A stretch of DNA of 11,697 bases from DATCLS01 sp035265325 (GCA_035265325.1 DATFOS010000078.1:1-11697), one strand, 5' to 3'; shown: positions 1 to 6,564, counted from the first letter of the stretch. The notes: generated from the letters alone by a model not told the origin. Numbers and translations are program-made.

Positions 1-987
<987 letters not shown>

Positions 988-1021
988 CCGCCCTCAGCAC
1001 CCCCGAAGGGACGAGCGCCTG

Positions 1022-1789
1022 ATGGACCTCACCCTGCACGTCTGGCGTCAGCCCGGCCCGGGCGAGGCCGGCAAGATGGTCACGTACACCGAGGAGGCGA
1101 AGGGGATCAGCCCCGACATGTCCTTCCTCGAGATGCTCGACATCGTCAACGAGCGGCTCATCGCCGCCAACCGCGAGCCGATCGCCTTCGAGCACGACTG
1201 CCGCGAGGGCATCTGCGGCAGCTGCGGGATGATGATCAACGGCCAGGCCCACGGCCCCGAGCGCGGCACGGCCACCTGCCAGCTCCACATGCGGAAGTTC
1301 CGTGACGGCGACGAGGTCGTTATCGAGCCGTGGCGGGCGCGGGCCTTCCCCGTGCTGCGCGACCTGGTCGTCGACCGCCAGGCCTTCGACCGGATCGTCG
1401 AGGCCGGTGGCTACATCACGGCCCCGACCGGCACGGCGCCCGACGCCAACCTCATCCCGGTGCCCAAGCCGGCGGCCGACGCGGCGATGGACGCCGCCGC
1501 CTGCATCGCCTGCGGCGCCTGCGTTGCGGCCTGCCCCAACAGCGCCGCGCAGCTGTTCACCGCGGCGAAGATGCAGCACCTCAACCTGCTGCCCCAGGGC
1601 CAGCCCGAGCGCTGGCAGCGCACGGCGGCGATGGTCGACACGATGGAGGAGTTCTTCGGCTCCTGCACGCTCCACGGCGAGTGCCAGGAGGCGTGCCCGA
1701 AGGAGATCTCCATCGACTTCATCGCCTACCTGAACCGCGACTACATCAAGGCCCAGGTCAAGAACCGCAAGCTCGCCGGCCAGACCTAG
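1022..1789 (+). CDS. sdhB: succinate dehydrogenase / fumarate reductase iron-sulfur subunit
   Basis: This subunit carries electrons from SdhA flavin to the membrane quinone site through three Fe-S clusters. It has 255 residues, a normal family length. The N-terminal ferredoxin domain has [2Fe-2S] ligands C60, C65, C68 (HDCREGICGSCG) and C86. The C-terminal domain begins with CIACGACVAACP. By family pattern C161, C164, C167 and C225 hold the [4Fe-4S] cluster, and C171, C215 and C221 the [3Fe-4S] cluster; all are present. The ATG at 1022 is preceded by AAGGGA at 1006-1011. The gene is co-oriented with sdhA and almost certainly co-transcribed. Its TAG stop overlaps, in CTAG, the stop of the convergent gene at 1786. 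No membrane-anchor gene follows, in keeping with the C-A-B order of type-B enzymes. Confidence 0.96.
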   Translation: MDLTLHVWRQPGPGEAGKMVTYTEEAKGISPDMSFLEMLDIVNERLIAANREPIAFEHDCREGICGSCGMMINGQAHGPERGTATCQLHMRKFRDGDEVVIEPWRARAFPVLRDLVVDRQAFDRIVEAGGYITAPTGTAPDANLIPVPKPAADAAMDAAACIACGACVAACPNSAAQLFTAAKMQHLNLLPQGQPERWQRTAAMVDTMEEFFGSCTLHGECQEACPKEISIDFIAYLNRDYIKAQVKNRKLAGQT

Positions 1790-2370
1790 CCGGCGGCATC
1801 CAGCAGTCGGCGCAGGCCGTCACGGTCGACGACCGTGACGGTCGCGGCCGGGTGCCGCACCAGGCCGAACGGGGCGATGGCGCTGACCGGCCGGTGGAAC
1901 GAGATGCACAGCCCATCGGTCCGCCGGGTGCAGAACGCCACGCCCTGGTCGGCCAGCGAGAGGTGCGCCGGCCCGGCGATCTTGACCAGCTGGTACGGGC
2001 CGGTCTCCGTCGTCCCGGCCACGTTCGCCAGCGGCGTCGTCAGCGACCAGGGCCCGTAGCGGATGTGCAGGCGCTCGTGGTCCACCGTCACGCCCGTGGT
2101 GAGCGGCGTGACGCCGAACGGCAGCCCGGCCAGCAGCTGCGCCCGCTCGAACGCGAAGGCGAAGTGCCGCACCGTCCCGGGCGGGAGGCGCCGGGCGTCC
2201 GGCTTGTCCTGTTCGCGGTCGGGGTGGTGCCCGGGCCGGCTCTCCTCGGGGACGGGCCCGGCGCCCGACCCCTCGCCGGCCAGCGACCCGCGCCTGGGGG
2301 TGGGCGCGTCCTCGGGCGTGGTGGCCGAGCGGCGGCTGCGGGCGAGCTCGGGTTGCTGGGGGTTCGGCAT
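1786..2370 (-). CDS. conserved protein of unknown function with a disordered N-terminal tail
   Basis: The chosen ATG at 2370 gives 194 residues. It has a strong Shine-Dalgarno (GGGGAAGG, nine bases upstream). The frame stays open up to 2520, but the extra 50 residues are Arg/Ala/Pro-rich and lie over the hairpin-rich region, so I do not include them. Residues 1-62 are rich in Pro, Arg, Glu and Ser and look disordered. Residues 65-194 look like a compact, beta-rich globular domain: VRHFAFAF, FGVTPLTTGVTV, LHIRYGPWSLTTPLANV, TGPYQLVKIAGPAHLSLAD, CISFHRPVSAIAP, HPAATVTVVDRDGLRRLL. This pattern resembles uncharacterised conserved proteins of mycobacteria and other actinobacteria, from memory of motifs only. 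There is no signal peptide, transmembrane segment or recognisable catalytic motif. It converges on sdhB with a 4-bp overlap, so the two genes share a transcript-end region. Function is unknown. Confidence 0.75.
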   Translation of the reverse strand: MPNPQQPELARSRRSATTPEDAPTPRRGSLAGEGSGAGPVPEESRPGHHPDREQDKPDARRLPPGTVRHFAFAFERAQLLAGLPFGVTPLTTGVTVDHERLHIRYGPWSLTTPLANVAGTTETGPYQLVKIAGPAHLSLADQGVAFCTRRTDGLCISFHRPVSAIAPFGLVRHPAATVTVVDRDGLRRLLDAAG

Positions 2371-2379
2371 CGGCGCCTG

Positions 2380-2387
2380 CCTTCCCC
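2380..2387 (-). promoter_or_regulatory. ribosome binding site deciding the 2370 start
   Basis: Read on the minus strand, GGGGAAGG lies nine bases before the ATG at 2370. It supports that start over the longer open frame beginning at 2520, which has no comparable site in front of it. Confidence 0.55.
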
Positions 2388-2407
2388 GGAACCGGCGCCG
2401 AAAACGC

Positions 2408-2548
2408 CTGAGAGGTGCGCGGATGGGCACGGTTGCCTTCTCGGGCGCTGGCGCGCCCGAGAGGTCGAACGACGCGGCATCTCCGCTCTTGGCGCCTTCG
2501 GCGCCGGGCCGCTGGGCCACGGCTGCGCCTATCGGCGCAGCCTCTCAG
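2408..2548 (-). promoter_or_regulatory. hairpin-rich region, candidate structured 5' leader of the 2370 gene
   Basis: On the minus strand CTGAGAGG (2541-2548) is perfectly complementary to CCTCTCAG (2408-2415) and could close the whole 141-base element. Inside are seven perfect local hairpins: 2521-2542 (9 bp, 4-nt loop), 2507-2518 (4 bp), 2491-2505 (6 bp, 3-nt loop), 2474-2486 (4 bp), 2464-2473 (4 bp, 2-nt loop), 2440-2461 (9 bp, 4-nt loop) and 2426-2437 (4 bp). The element ends about 20 bases before the ribosome binding site of the 2370 gene. The 3' ACCTCTCAGGCG and an internal GCGCCGAAGG recall conserved pieces of glycine riboswitches, but the order and spacing do not fit that family well. 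A GC-rich genome produces short hairpins by chance. The two 9-bp stems and the closing stem are the parts I trust. Confidence 0.35.
2521..2542 (-). terminator. 9-bp hairpin just after the upstream minus-strand gene
   Basis: GGCTGCGCC, loop GATA, GGCGCAGCC on the minus strand. It begins three bases after the TGA at 2545-2547, which is the stop in the frameshift-corrected reading of the 3403 gene. There is no T-run, as is common for hairpin terminators in GC-rich actinobacteria. It could also be the first arm of the structured leader 2408-2548; the two roles are not exclusive. Confidence 0.4.
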
Positions 2549-3403
2549 AGGTGCGCCCCGACGATGACCTTCACGGTCTTGTCAGGGAACCGGCGGGCGG
2601 GTCGTTCGCCTCCATCCAGCCGGCGCCCGCGAGCCCGGTGGCCGGGTCGGTGAAACGGCACAGCACCCGGTCGAGGCGCGCGGCCCGTCCGTCCGGCGCT
2701 TCCACCAGCACCGGGGCGGAGGCCATGGGGCGGCGGGTCACCTGCAGGTCGTGGCCGAGCTCGGTCTCGACCCCGCACCACGAGCCGTCGTCCAGGCGGC
2801 CCGACAGCCGGATCCACTCGGTGTCCCACCAGCGCTCCACGCCCCAGGCGTGGCGGCGGGAGCCGGTGGCGTCGACCTCGATCCGCTCGTCCGCCACCAG
2901 CACCTCGCCGTGGACCAGGCACGGCAGGTCGTACCCGCCCCATTCGCCGCCGGCGGGGCCTACGACGGCCGGCCCGTCCGTCTCCCACTCCAGGTCGAGG
3001 CCGAACGGGAGACGGTCGCCCAGCAGGGGCCGGCGCCAGGCGTCGTGCGGGTCGTCCAGGCCCAGGGCGAACGCCTCGCAGCCCAGCGTGACGTGGTCGA
3101 AGGGCACCTCGACGGTGTGGTCGGCCCACAGGCCGTGGTGGCGGACCTCCAGGGTGGCCGGCGCGGCGGCGGGACCTCCTGGTCGACCACCAGCACGGTG
3201 GGCCGGCCGGCGCCGGCCAGCGCGGCCCAGTACCAGCAGGCCCCGAGGTGGGGCAGGAACCCGATGCGTACGTAGCCGCCGAGGGCGGCGTCCGGCGTCC
3301 ACCACCAGAACGACCAGCTCTCGCCCCACGCCGGGTCGTCGCCGGGCGGGTGGGAGCGCTCGTCGGCGGCGGCCAGTCCGTCGGGCACCGGGGCCACGGC
3401 CAT
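2545..3403 (-). CDS. conserved protein of unknown function, apparently frameshifted (possible pseudogene or sequence error)
   Basis: No single frame holds the whole protein. From the ATG at 3403 one frame reads MAVAPVPDGL, then WGESWSFWWWTPD, GGYVRIGFLPHLGACWYWA and PTVLVVDQEV. Near 3160-3176 the recognisable sequence moves to another frame: ATLEVRHHGLWADHTVEVP, CEAFALGLDDPHDAWR, WGGYDLPCLVHGEVLVADE, RRHAWGVERWWDTEW. That middle frame stops at 2571 after rare ACA and AGA codons. A third frame from about 2590 reads FPDKTVKVIVGAHL with G/C at nearly every third position and stops at 2545. Restoring one base at each site gives about 286 residues. The W/G-rich pattern with HAWGV and WW recalls uncharacterised actinobacterial proteins possibly related to the CrtC/AttH lipocalin-like fold; this is a tentative recollection. 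It is divergent from the SCP2 gene at 3485, hinting at a lipid-related role. Confidence 0.62.
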
Positions 3404-3447
3404 CCGGCCACCGTAGCGGCGGGGCCCGGCCCGCCCTCGCGGTGCAG

Positions 3448-3477
3448 GTGACCGGGCGGGAGCGCCGTCGTTAGTGT
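3448..3477 (+). promoter_or_regulatory. probable leaderless promoter of the SCP2-domain gene
   Basis: GTGACC (3448-3453), an 18-base spacer and TAGTGT (3472-3477). The -10 hexamer ends seven bases before the GTG at 3485, so transcription would start at or next to the start codon. No ribosome binding site precedes that codon, which fits leaderless translation, common in actinobacteria. Confidence 0.45.
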
Positions 3478-3484
3478 CGTCCCG

Positions 3485-3940
3485 GTGCTGTACCTGAGCC
3501 CGGAGTGGATGGACGCCGCCGGGCGCGCCCTCGCCGCCGACACGGGGCTGAAGGCCGCCACCGCCGAGGTGCGGCTCACGCTCGAGCAGGTGGTCACCGG
3601 CGTGCCGCCCGAGGCCGACCCGGACGGGTCGGGCACGGCCCGCTGGCACGTGCGCATCGACCAGGGCGAGGTCGTCCTGGCCACCGGCGCGGTCGCCACG
3701 GGCGGCCCGGAGGCCGACGTCCGCTTCACCACCGACTACGCCACGGGCTCCGCCATCGCCACCGGCCGGCTCGGGGCGCAGCGGGCGTTCCTGGACGGCC
3801 GGCTGCGCATGGGCGGCGACGTGGGCATGCTGACCAGGTACCAGCGGGCGTTCGCCGCCGTCGACGACGCCCTCGCCGCGGTCCGGGAGGCCACGACCTT
3901 CCCGGCGGGAGGGCCGACGGCCGGCCCGCCGGCGCAGTAG
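3485..3940 (+). CDS. SCP2 sterol-binding-domain protein
   Basis: The 151-residue protein is close to a lone SCP2 domain, the fold that binds sterols, fatty acids and other hydrophobic ligands in a tunnel. Supporting motifs are ARWHVRIDQGEVVLATG, then ADVRFTTDYATGSAIATGR and AQRAFLDGRLRMGGDVGML, followed by a final helix AFAAVDDALAAVREATTF. These match the usual order of strands and ligand-tunnel helices. The last ~12 residues are a Pro/Gly/Ala tail. The GTG start at 3485 is chosen because a -10-like TAGTGT sits seven bases upstream and no Shine-Dalgarno is visible. There is no signal peptide, so it should be cytoplasmic. The Fpg/Nei glycosylase begins 20 bases downstream and is probably co-transcribed; I see no functional link between them. 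Ligand unknown. Confidence 0.82.
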   Translation: MLYLSPEWMDAAGRALAADTGLKAATAEVRLTLEQVVTGVPPEADPDGSGTARWHVRIDQGEVVLATGAVATGGPEADVRFTTDYATGSAIATGRLGAQRAFLDGRLRMGGDVGMLTRYQRAFAAVDDALAAVREATTFPAGGPTAGPPAQ

Positions 3941-3952
3941 AGGAGACAGGAG
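3941..3952 (+). promoter_or_regulatory. ribosome binding site of the DNA glycosylase gene
   Basis: AGGAGACAGGAG lies immediately after the TAG of the SCP2 gene and seven bases before the GTG at 3960. It supports that GTG, which places the catalytic proline at position 2, over the ATG nine bases further on. Confidence 0.6.
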
Positions 3953-3959
3953 CGCCCCC

Positions 3960-4796
3960 GTGCCCGAGATGCCCGAGGTCCAGGCCCACGCCGAGCGGCT
4001 CACCGACCAGTTCGGCGGCGCCGTGCTGGAGCGGTTCCGACCCATCACGTTCACCGCGCTCAAGACCTTCAGCCCCGCCCCCGAGACCCTGCAGGGCCTC
4101 CCGCTGCTGGAGGTGGGGCGGCGGGGCAAGCACCTGCTGCTGCGGTTCGAGCCGGCGACGTTCGTGGTCCACCTCATGCAGGGCGGCCGGCTCAAGCCCG
4201 ACGAGAAGCAGGCGGCCAAGCCCCGGGGCGGGCAGGCCCGTTGGCGCTTCGAGGACGGCCGTGCCCTGCTGCTGACCGAGGCCGGCACCGAGCGCAAGGC
4301 CGGGGTGTGGGTGGTCGCCGGCGACCCGGACGACCAGCCGCCGCTCGACGAGCTTGGTCCCGAGGCCGACACGCTCGACCGCGACACGCTCGCCAAGCTG
4401 CTGGCCGAACACCGGATGCGCCTGCACGGGTGGCTCCGCGACCAGCGCATCGTGGCCGGCATGGGCCGCCGCCTGGCGAACGAGGTCTGCCACCGGGCCA
4501 AGGTCTCGCCGTTCGCCAGCACCGGCAAGCTCGACGACGCGGCGGTCGACCGCCTGCACGCCGCCATCGGCGAGTGCATCGCCGAGTCGCTGGCCTACGA
4601 GCGCACCCGGTCGGACATGTCGTCGTCGAAGGACCGCCCGGGGGCCGTCCACCACCGCGAGGGCGAGACGTGCCCGGTGTGCGGCGACACCGTGCGGGCC
4701 GTCGAGTACAGCCGCTACACGGTGAACTACTGCCCCACCTGCCAGACCGGCGGCAAGGTCCTGGCCGACAACACGACCAGCAAGTTCCTCAAGTAA
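3960..4796 (+). CDS. Fpg/Nei-family DNA glycosylase / AP lyase
   Basis: Base-excision repair enzyme, 278 residues, expected to remove oxidised bases and cut the abasic site by beta/delta elimination. The GTG start gives MPEMPEVQ: Pro2 is the Schiff-base nucleophile, exposed after Met removal, and Glu3 and Glu6 are kept. Lys57 sits in RRGKHLLLRF and His71 in HLMQGGRL, where most Fpg enzymes have HLGMSGSL. The helix-two-turn-helix region is LRDQRIVAGMGRRLANE (about 159-175), with Arg170 in place of the usual Asn of GIGN. A zinc finger C238-x2-C241-x16-C258-x2-C261 is intact and carries Arg252, the likely finger arginine. A 17-residue tail ending TTSKFLK follows the finger. These variants suggest a distinct actinobacterial subfamily, not classical MutM, so substrate preference (8-oxoG or oxidised pyrimidine) is uncertain. 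Probably co-transcribed with the SCP2 gene. Confidence 0.94.
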   Translation: MPEMPEVQAHAERLTDQFGGAVLERFRPITFTALKTFSPAPETLQGLPLLEVGRRGKHLLLRFEPATFVVHLMQGGRLKPDEKQAAKPRGGQARWRFEDGRALLLTEAGTERKAGVWVVAGDPDDQPPLDELGPEADTLDRDTLAKLLAEHRMRLHGWLRDQRIVAGMGRRLANEVCHRAKVSPFASTGKLDDAAVDRLHAAIGECIAESLAYERTRSDMSSSKDRPGAVHHREGETCPVCGDTVRAVEYSRYTVNYCPTCQTGGKVLADNTTSKFLK

Positions 4797-4805
4797 CCCC
4801 CCTTC

Positions 4806-4858
4806 GCCAAATTGCGCACCTGAGGCCGCCATATGCGGGCTGAGGTGCGCAATTTGGC
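4806..4858. terminator. perfect 16-bp inverted repeat between convergent genes, probable bidirectional terminator
   Basis: GCCAAATTGCGCACCT (4806-4821) is exactly repeated in reverse complement at 4843-4858, with a 21-base loop. The loop itself contains CCGC-CATAT-GCGG, which can extend the fold. It lies 9 bases after the glycosylase stop and 12 bases from the mdh stop, so it can end both convergent transcripts. No clear T-run follows in either direction, though the stem base carries AAATT/AATTT. The AT-rich arms stand out from the local composition, so a dispersed palindromic repeat is the alternative. Confidence 0.6.
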
Positions 4859-4870
4859 CGGAGGGTTTGC

Positions 4871-5863
4871 TCAGATCAGGCCCAGCTCCTGGACGGCGCT
4901 GCGCTCGTCGGCCAGCTCGGCCACCGAGGCGTCGAGGCGGCCCCGGCTGAACTCCTCGAGGTCGAGGCCCTGGACGATCTGGTACGTGCCGTCGCCCGCG
5001 GTCGTGACCGGGAAGCCCGAGACCAGGCCCTCGGGCACGCCGTAGCTGCCGTCGGACGGCACGGCCATCGACACCCAGTCACCTGCCGGGGTGCCCAGCG
5101 CCCAGTCGCGCACGTGGTCGATGGCGGCGTTGGCCGCCGAGGCGGCGGAGGACGAGCCCCGCGCCTCGATGATGGCGGCGCCCCGCTTCTGGACCGTGGG
5201 GATGAAGTCGTTCGCGAGCCAGTCGCGGTCCTGGCCCACGGCGTCCCACGCCGGCTTTCCGCCCACCTCGGCGTGGAACACGTCGGGGTACTGGGTCGCC
5301 GAGTGGTTCCCCCAGATCGTCACCTTGGACACCTCGCCCACGCCGACGCCGGCCTTGGCGGCGATCTGGGCCGCGGCCCGGTTGTGGTCGAGGCGCGTCA
5401 TGGCGGTGAAGCGCTCGGCGGCGATGTTCGGCGCGTTGTTGAGGGCGATCAGCGCGTTCGTGTTGGCGGGGTTGCCGACCACGAGGACCCTGATGTCGTC
5501 GGCCGCCGAGTCGGACAGCGCCTTGCCCTGCGCCGTGAAGATCGCGCCGTTGGCGGACAGGAGGTCGCCGCGCTCCATCCCCGCCTTGCGGGGCATGGCG
5601 CCCACGAGGAGGGCGTAGTTGGCGCCGTCGAACGCCTCGTTGGCGTCTGCGGTCGTGACCACGCCGGCGAGCAGGGGGAAGGCGCAGTCGTCGAGCTCCA
5701 TGCGGACGCCCTCGAGGGCGCCGACGGCCTGCGGTACCTCCAGCAGGTACAGCACCACCGGCTGGTCGTCGCCCAGCATCTGCCCGCTGGCGATGCGGAA
5801 CACCAGGGCGTACCCGATCTGGCCGGCGGCTCCGGTCACGGCGACGCGCACGGGGTCCTTCAT
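4871..5863 (-). CDS. mdh: malate dehydrogenase (NAD-dependent)
   Basis: Oxidises malate to oxaloacetate with NAD in the TCA cycle, in the cytoplasm. It has 330 residues, the normal length of the group-2 (cytosolic-type, as in actinobacteria) enzymes. The Rossmann motif GAAGQIG is at 11-17, and the acidic residue that binds the NAD ribose is E42 in LLEVPQA. The mobile substrate loop holds R92 and R98 (MPRKAGMERGDL). VGNPANTN is at 129-136. R162 with D159 is in RLDHNRA, and the catalytic His187 is in WGNHSATQYPD. The start ATG at 5863 has a strong GGAGGAG eight bases upstream, and a promoter-like pair lies at 5933-5961. It converges on the glycosylase gene across a 16-bp inverted repeat. It appears to be a single-gene unit, intact and typical in codon use. 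Confidence 0.98.
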   Translation of the reverse strand: MKDPVRVAVTGAAGQIGYALVFRIASGQMLGDDQPVVLYLLEVPQAVGALEGVRMELDDCAFPLLAGVVTTADANEAFDGANYALLVGAMPRKAGMERGDLLSANGAIFTAQGKALSDSAADDIRVLVVGNPANTNALIALNNAPNIAAERFTAMTRLDHNRAAAQIAAKAGVGVGEVSKVTIWGNHSATQYPDVFHAEVGGKPAWDAVGQDRDWLANDFIPTVQKRGAAIIEARGSSSAASAANAAIDHVRDWALGTPAGDWVSMAVPSDGSYGVPEGLVSGFPVTTAGDGTYQIVQGLDLEEFSRGRLDASVAELADERSAVQELGLI

Positions 5864-5932
5864 GGTGGAGCTCCTCCAGGGTTCGGCGATGCTCGCCAGC
5901 AGGCCGAACGTCGTTCTGCTGACCGGCCGCCG

Positions 5933-5961
5933 ACCTTATCCCTCCCCCCTTCGGCCACCAA
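5933..5961 (-). promoter_or_regulatory. probable mdh promoter
   Basis: On the minus strand TTGGTG (5956-5961), a 17-base spacer and TAAGGT (5933-5938). The -10 lies about 70 bases before the mdh ATG, leaving an untranslated leader with GGAGGAG as ribosome binding site. Confidence 0.4.
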
Positions 5962-6007
5962 AGGACCCGGATACGTAGTCGCGATGGGCCCCATCGATCG
6001 ACCACAT

Positions 6008-6144
6008 GAGGACTCGCGGCCGGCGAGGCAGGCCTGGAGCCGGGCGAAGTGGCCCTCCATCGCCTGCTCGTAGGCCGGCGTGCCGGCGTGGCCGACCGGG
6101 TGGGCGTACCAGAAGTCGACCAGGACGCTCTCGGGCTCGGGCAT
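6008..6144 (-). pseudogene. short coding remnant upstream of mdh
   Basis: From the ATG at 6144 about 45 residues (MPEPESVLVDFWYAHPVGHA, then PAYEQAMEGHFARLQACLAG) use G/C-ending codons throughout, like the neighbouring genes. At about 6008 the codons turn abruptly to TCA TGT GGT CGA in the same frame, which runs on uninformatively into the mdh promoter. A one- or two-base slip there would give VLMWSIDGAHRDYVSG and a TAA at 5936-5938, inside the mdh -10 region. So this is either the 5' stub of a truncated gene or a small (~70-residue) gene with a frameshift. No clear ribosome binding site is visible. The rest of the 5864-6210 gap holds the promoters of mdh and of the reductase gene, and nothing else I can support. 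Confidence 0.3.
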
Positions 6145-6198
6145 CGCCGGATGCTGGCCACCACCGCCCGGAGTGGGCAACGGAGTTCCAGGCGGGCC

Positions 6199-6204
6199 TA
6201 ATGT
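6199..6204 (+). promoter_or_regulatory. probable -10 box of a leaderless transcript
   Basis: TAATGT ends six bases before the ATG at 6211, and no Shine-Dalgarno lies between. The geometry puts the transcription start at the start codon. No convincing -35 hexamer is visible. Confidence 0.4.
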
Positions 6205-6210
6205 CCGCCC

Positions 6211-6564
6211 ATGGCCGAGGTCACCGTGCTCCACAACCCCAAGTGCTCGACGTCGCGGCACGCGATGGACGAGCTCACGGCGGCCGGCACCGACGTCGAG
6301 GTCGTCCAGTACCTCAAGGCGCCGCTCGACCGGGCCGCGCTGCTCGAGCTGATGGCCAAGCTCGAGGACCCGCCCGCCGACCTCGTCCGCAAGGACGGGT
6401 TCTTCAAGGAGCTGGGCCTCGACCCCGCCGACTACACCACGCCCGAGGCGGTGGCGGCGTTGCTCGCCGAGCACCCGCGCCTCATGCAGCGCCCGGTGCT
6501 CGTGCGGGGCGACCGGGCCATCATCGGCCGCCCCAAGGACCGCGTCAGCGACTTCGTCGCGTAG
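6211..6564 (+). CDS. ArsC/Spx-family reductase (arsenate reductase-like)
   Basis: 117 residues, the standard length of the thioredoxin-fold ArsC family. The redox-active Cys12 lies in HNPKCSTSR, as in E. coli-type ArsC and YfgD. The C-terminal block LMQRPVLVRGDRAIIGRP contains the two arginines that in ArsC help hold the oxyanion, and the final PKDRVSDFVA is family-typical. In arsenate reductases the enzyme reduces arsenate to arsenite with glutathione/glutaredoxin or an actinobacterial equivalent. Many chromosomal homologues have no proven arsenic role, and no arsenite pump or ArsR regulator lies nearby, so arsenate resistance is not shown here. The start appears leaderless (TAATGT six bases upstream). 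It converges on the aldehyde dehydrogenase gene. Confidence 0.9.
   Translation: MAEVTVLHNPKCSTSRHAMDELTAAGTDVEVVQYLKAPLDRAALLELMAKLEDPPADLVRKDGFFKELGLDPADYTTPEAVAALLAEHPRLMQRPVLVRGDRAIIGRPKDRVSDFVA

Noticed and set aside
2371..2520. 50-residue N-terminal extension of the 2370 gene
   Set aside because: The extension is low-complexity, overlaps the hairpin-rich region, and the 2370 ATG has its own strong ribosome binding site.
2408..2548. A firm call of a glycine riboswitch
   Set aside because: CTCTCAGGC- and GCGCCGAAGG-like pieces are present, but the order, spacing and binding core do not match the known aptamer, so only a candidate structured leader is reported.
1330..3474. A 714-codon open frame on the + strand across sdhB and the minus-strand genes
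   Set aside because: It is Arg/Pro/Gly-rich, matches no family, and overlaps sdhB and two better-supported opposite-strand genes. Long shadow frames are expected at this GC content.
2960..4579. A 539-codon open frame on the minus strand
   Set aside because: Only its 3403-to-about-3170 part reads as protein and belongs to the frameshifted gene; the rest is antisense to the SCP2 and glycosylase genes and is low-complexity.
4806..4858. Inverted repeat as the end of an insertion sequence
   Set aside because: The arms are only 21 bases apart with no transposase or flanking target duplication visible. Terminator or palindromic repeat is simpler.
6211..6564. An arsenic-resistance operon
   Set aside because: There is no ArsR, ArsB/Acr3 or second ArsC nearby. 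The lone ArsC-family gene is not enough to claim arsenic resistance.
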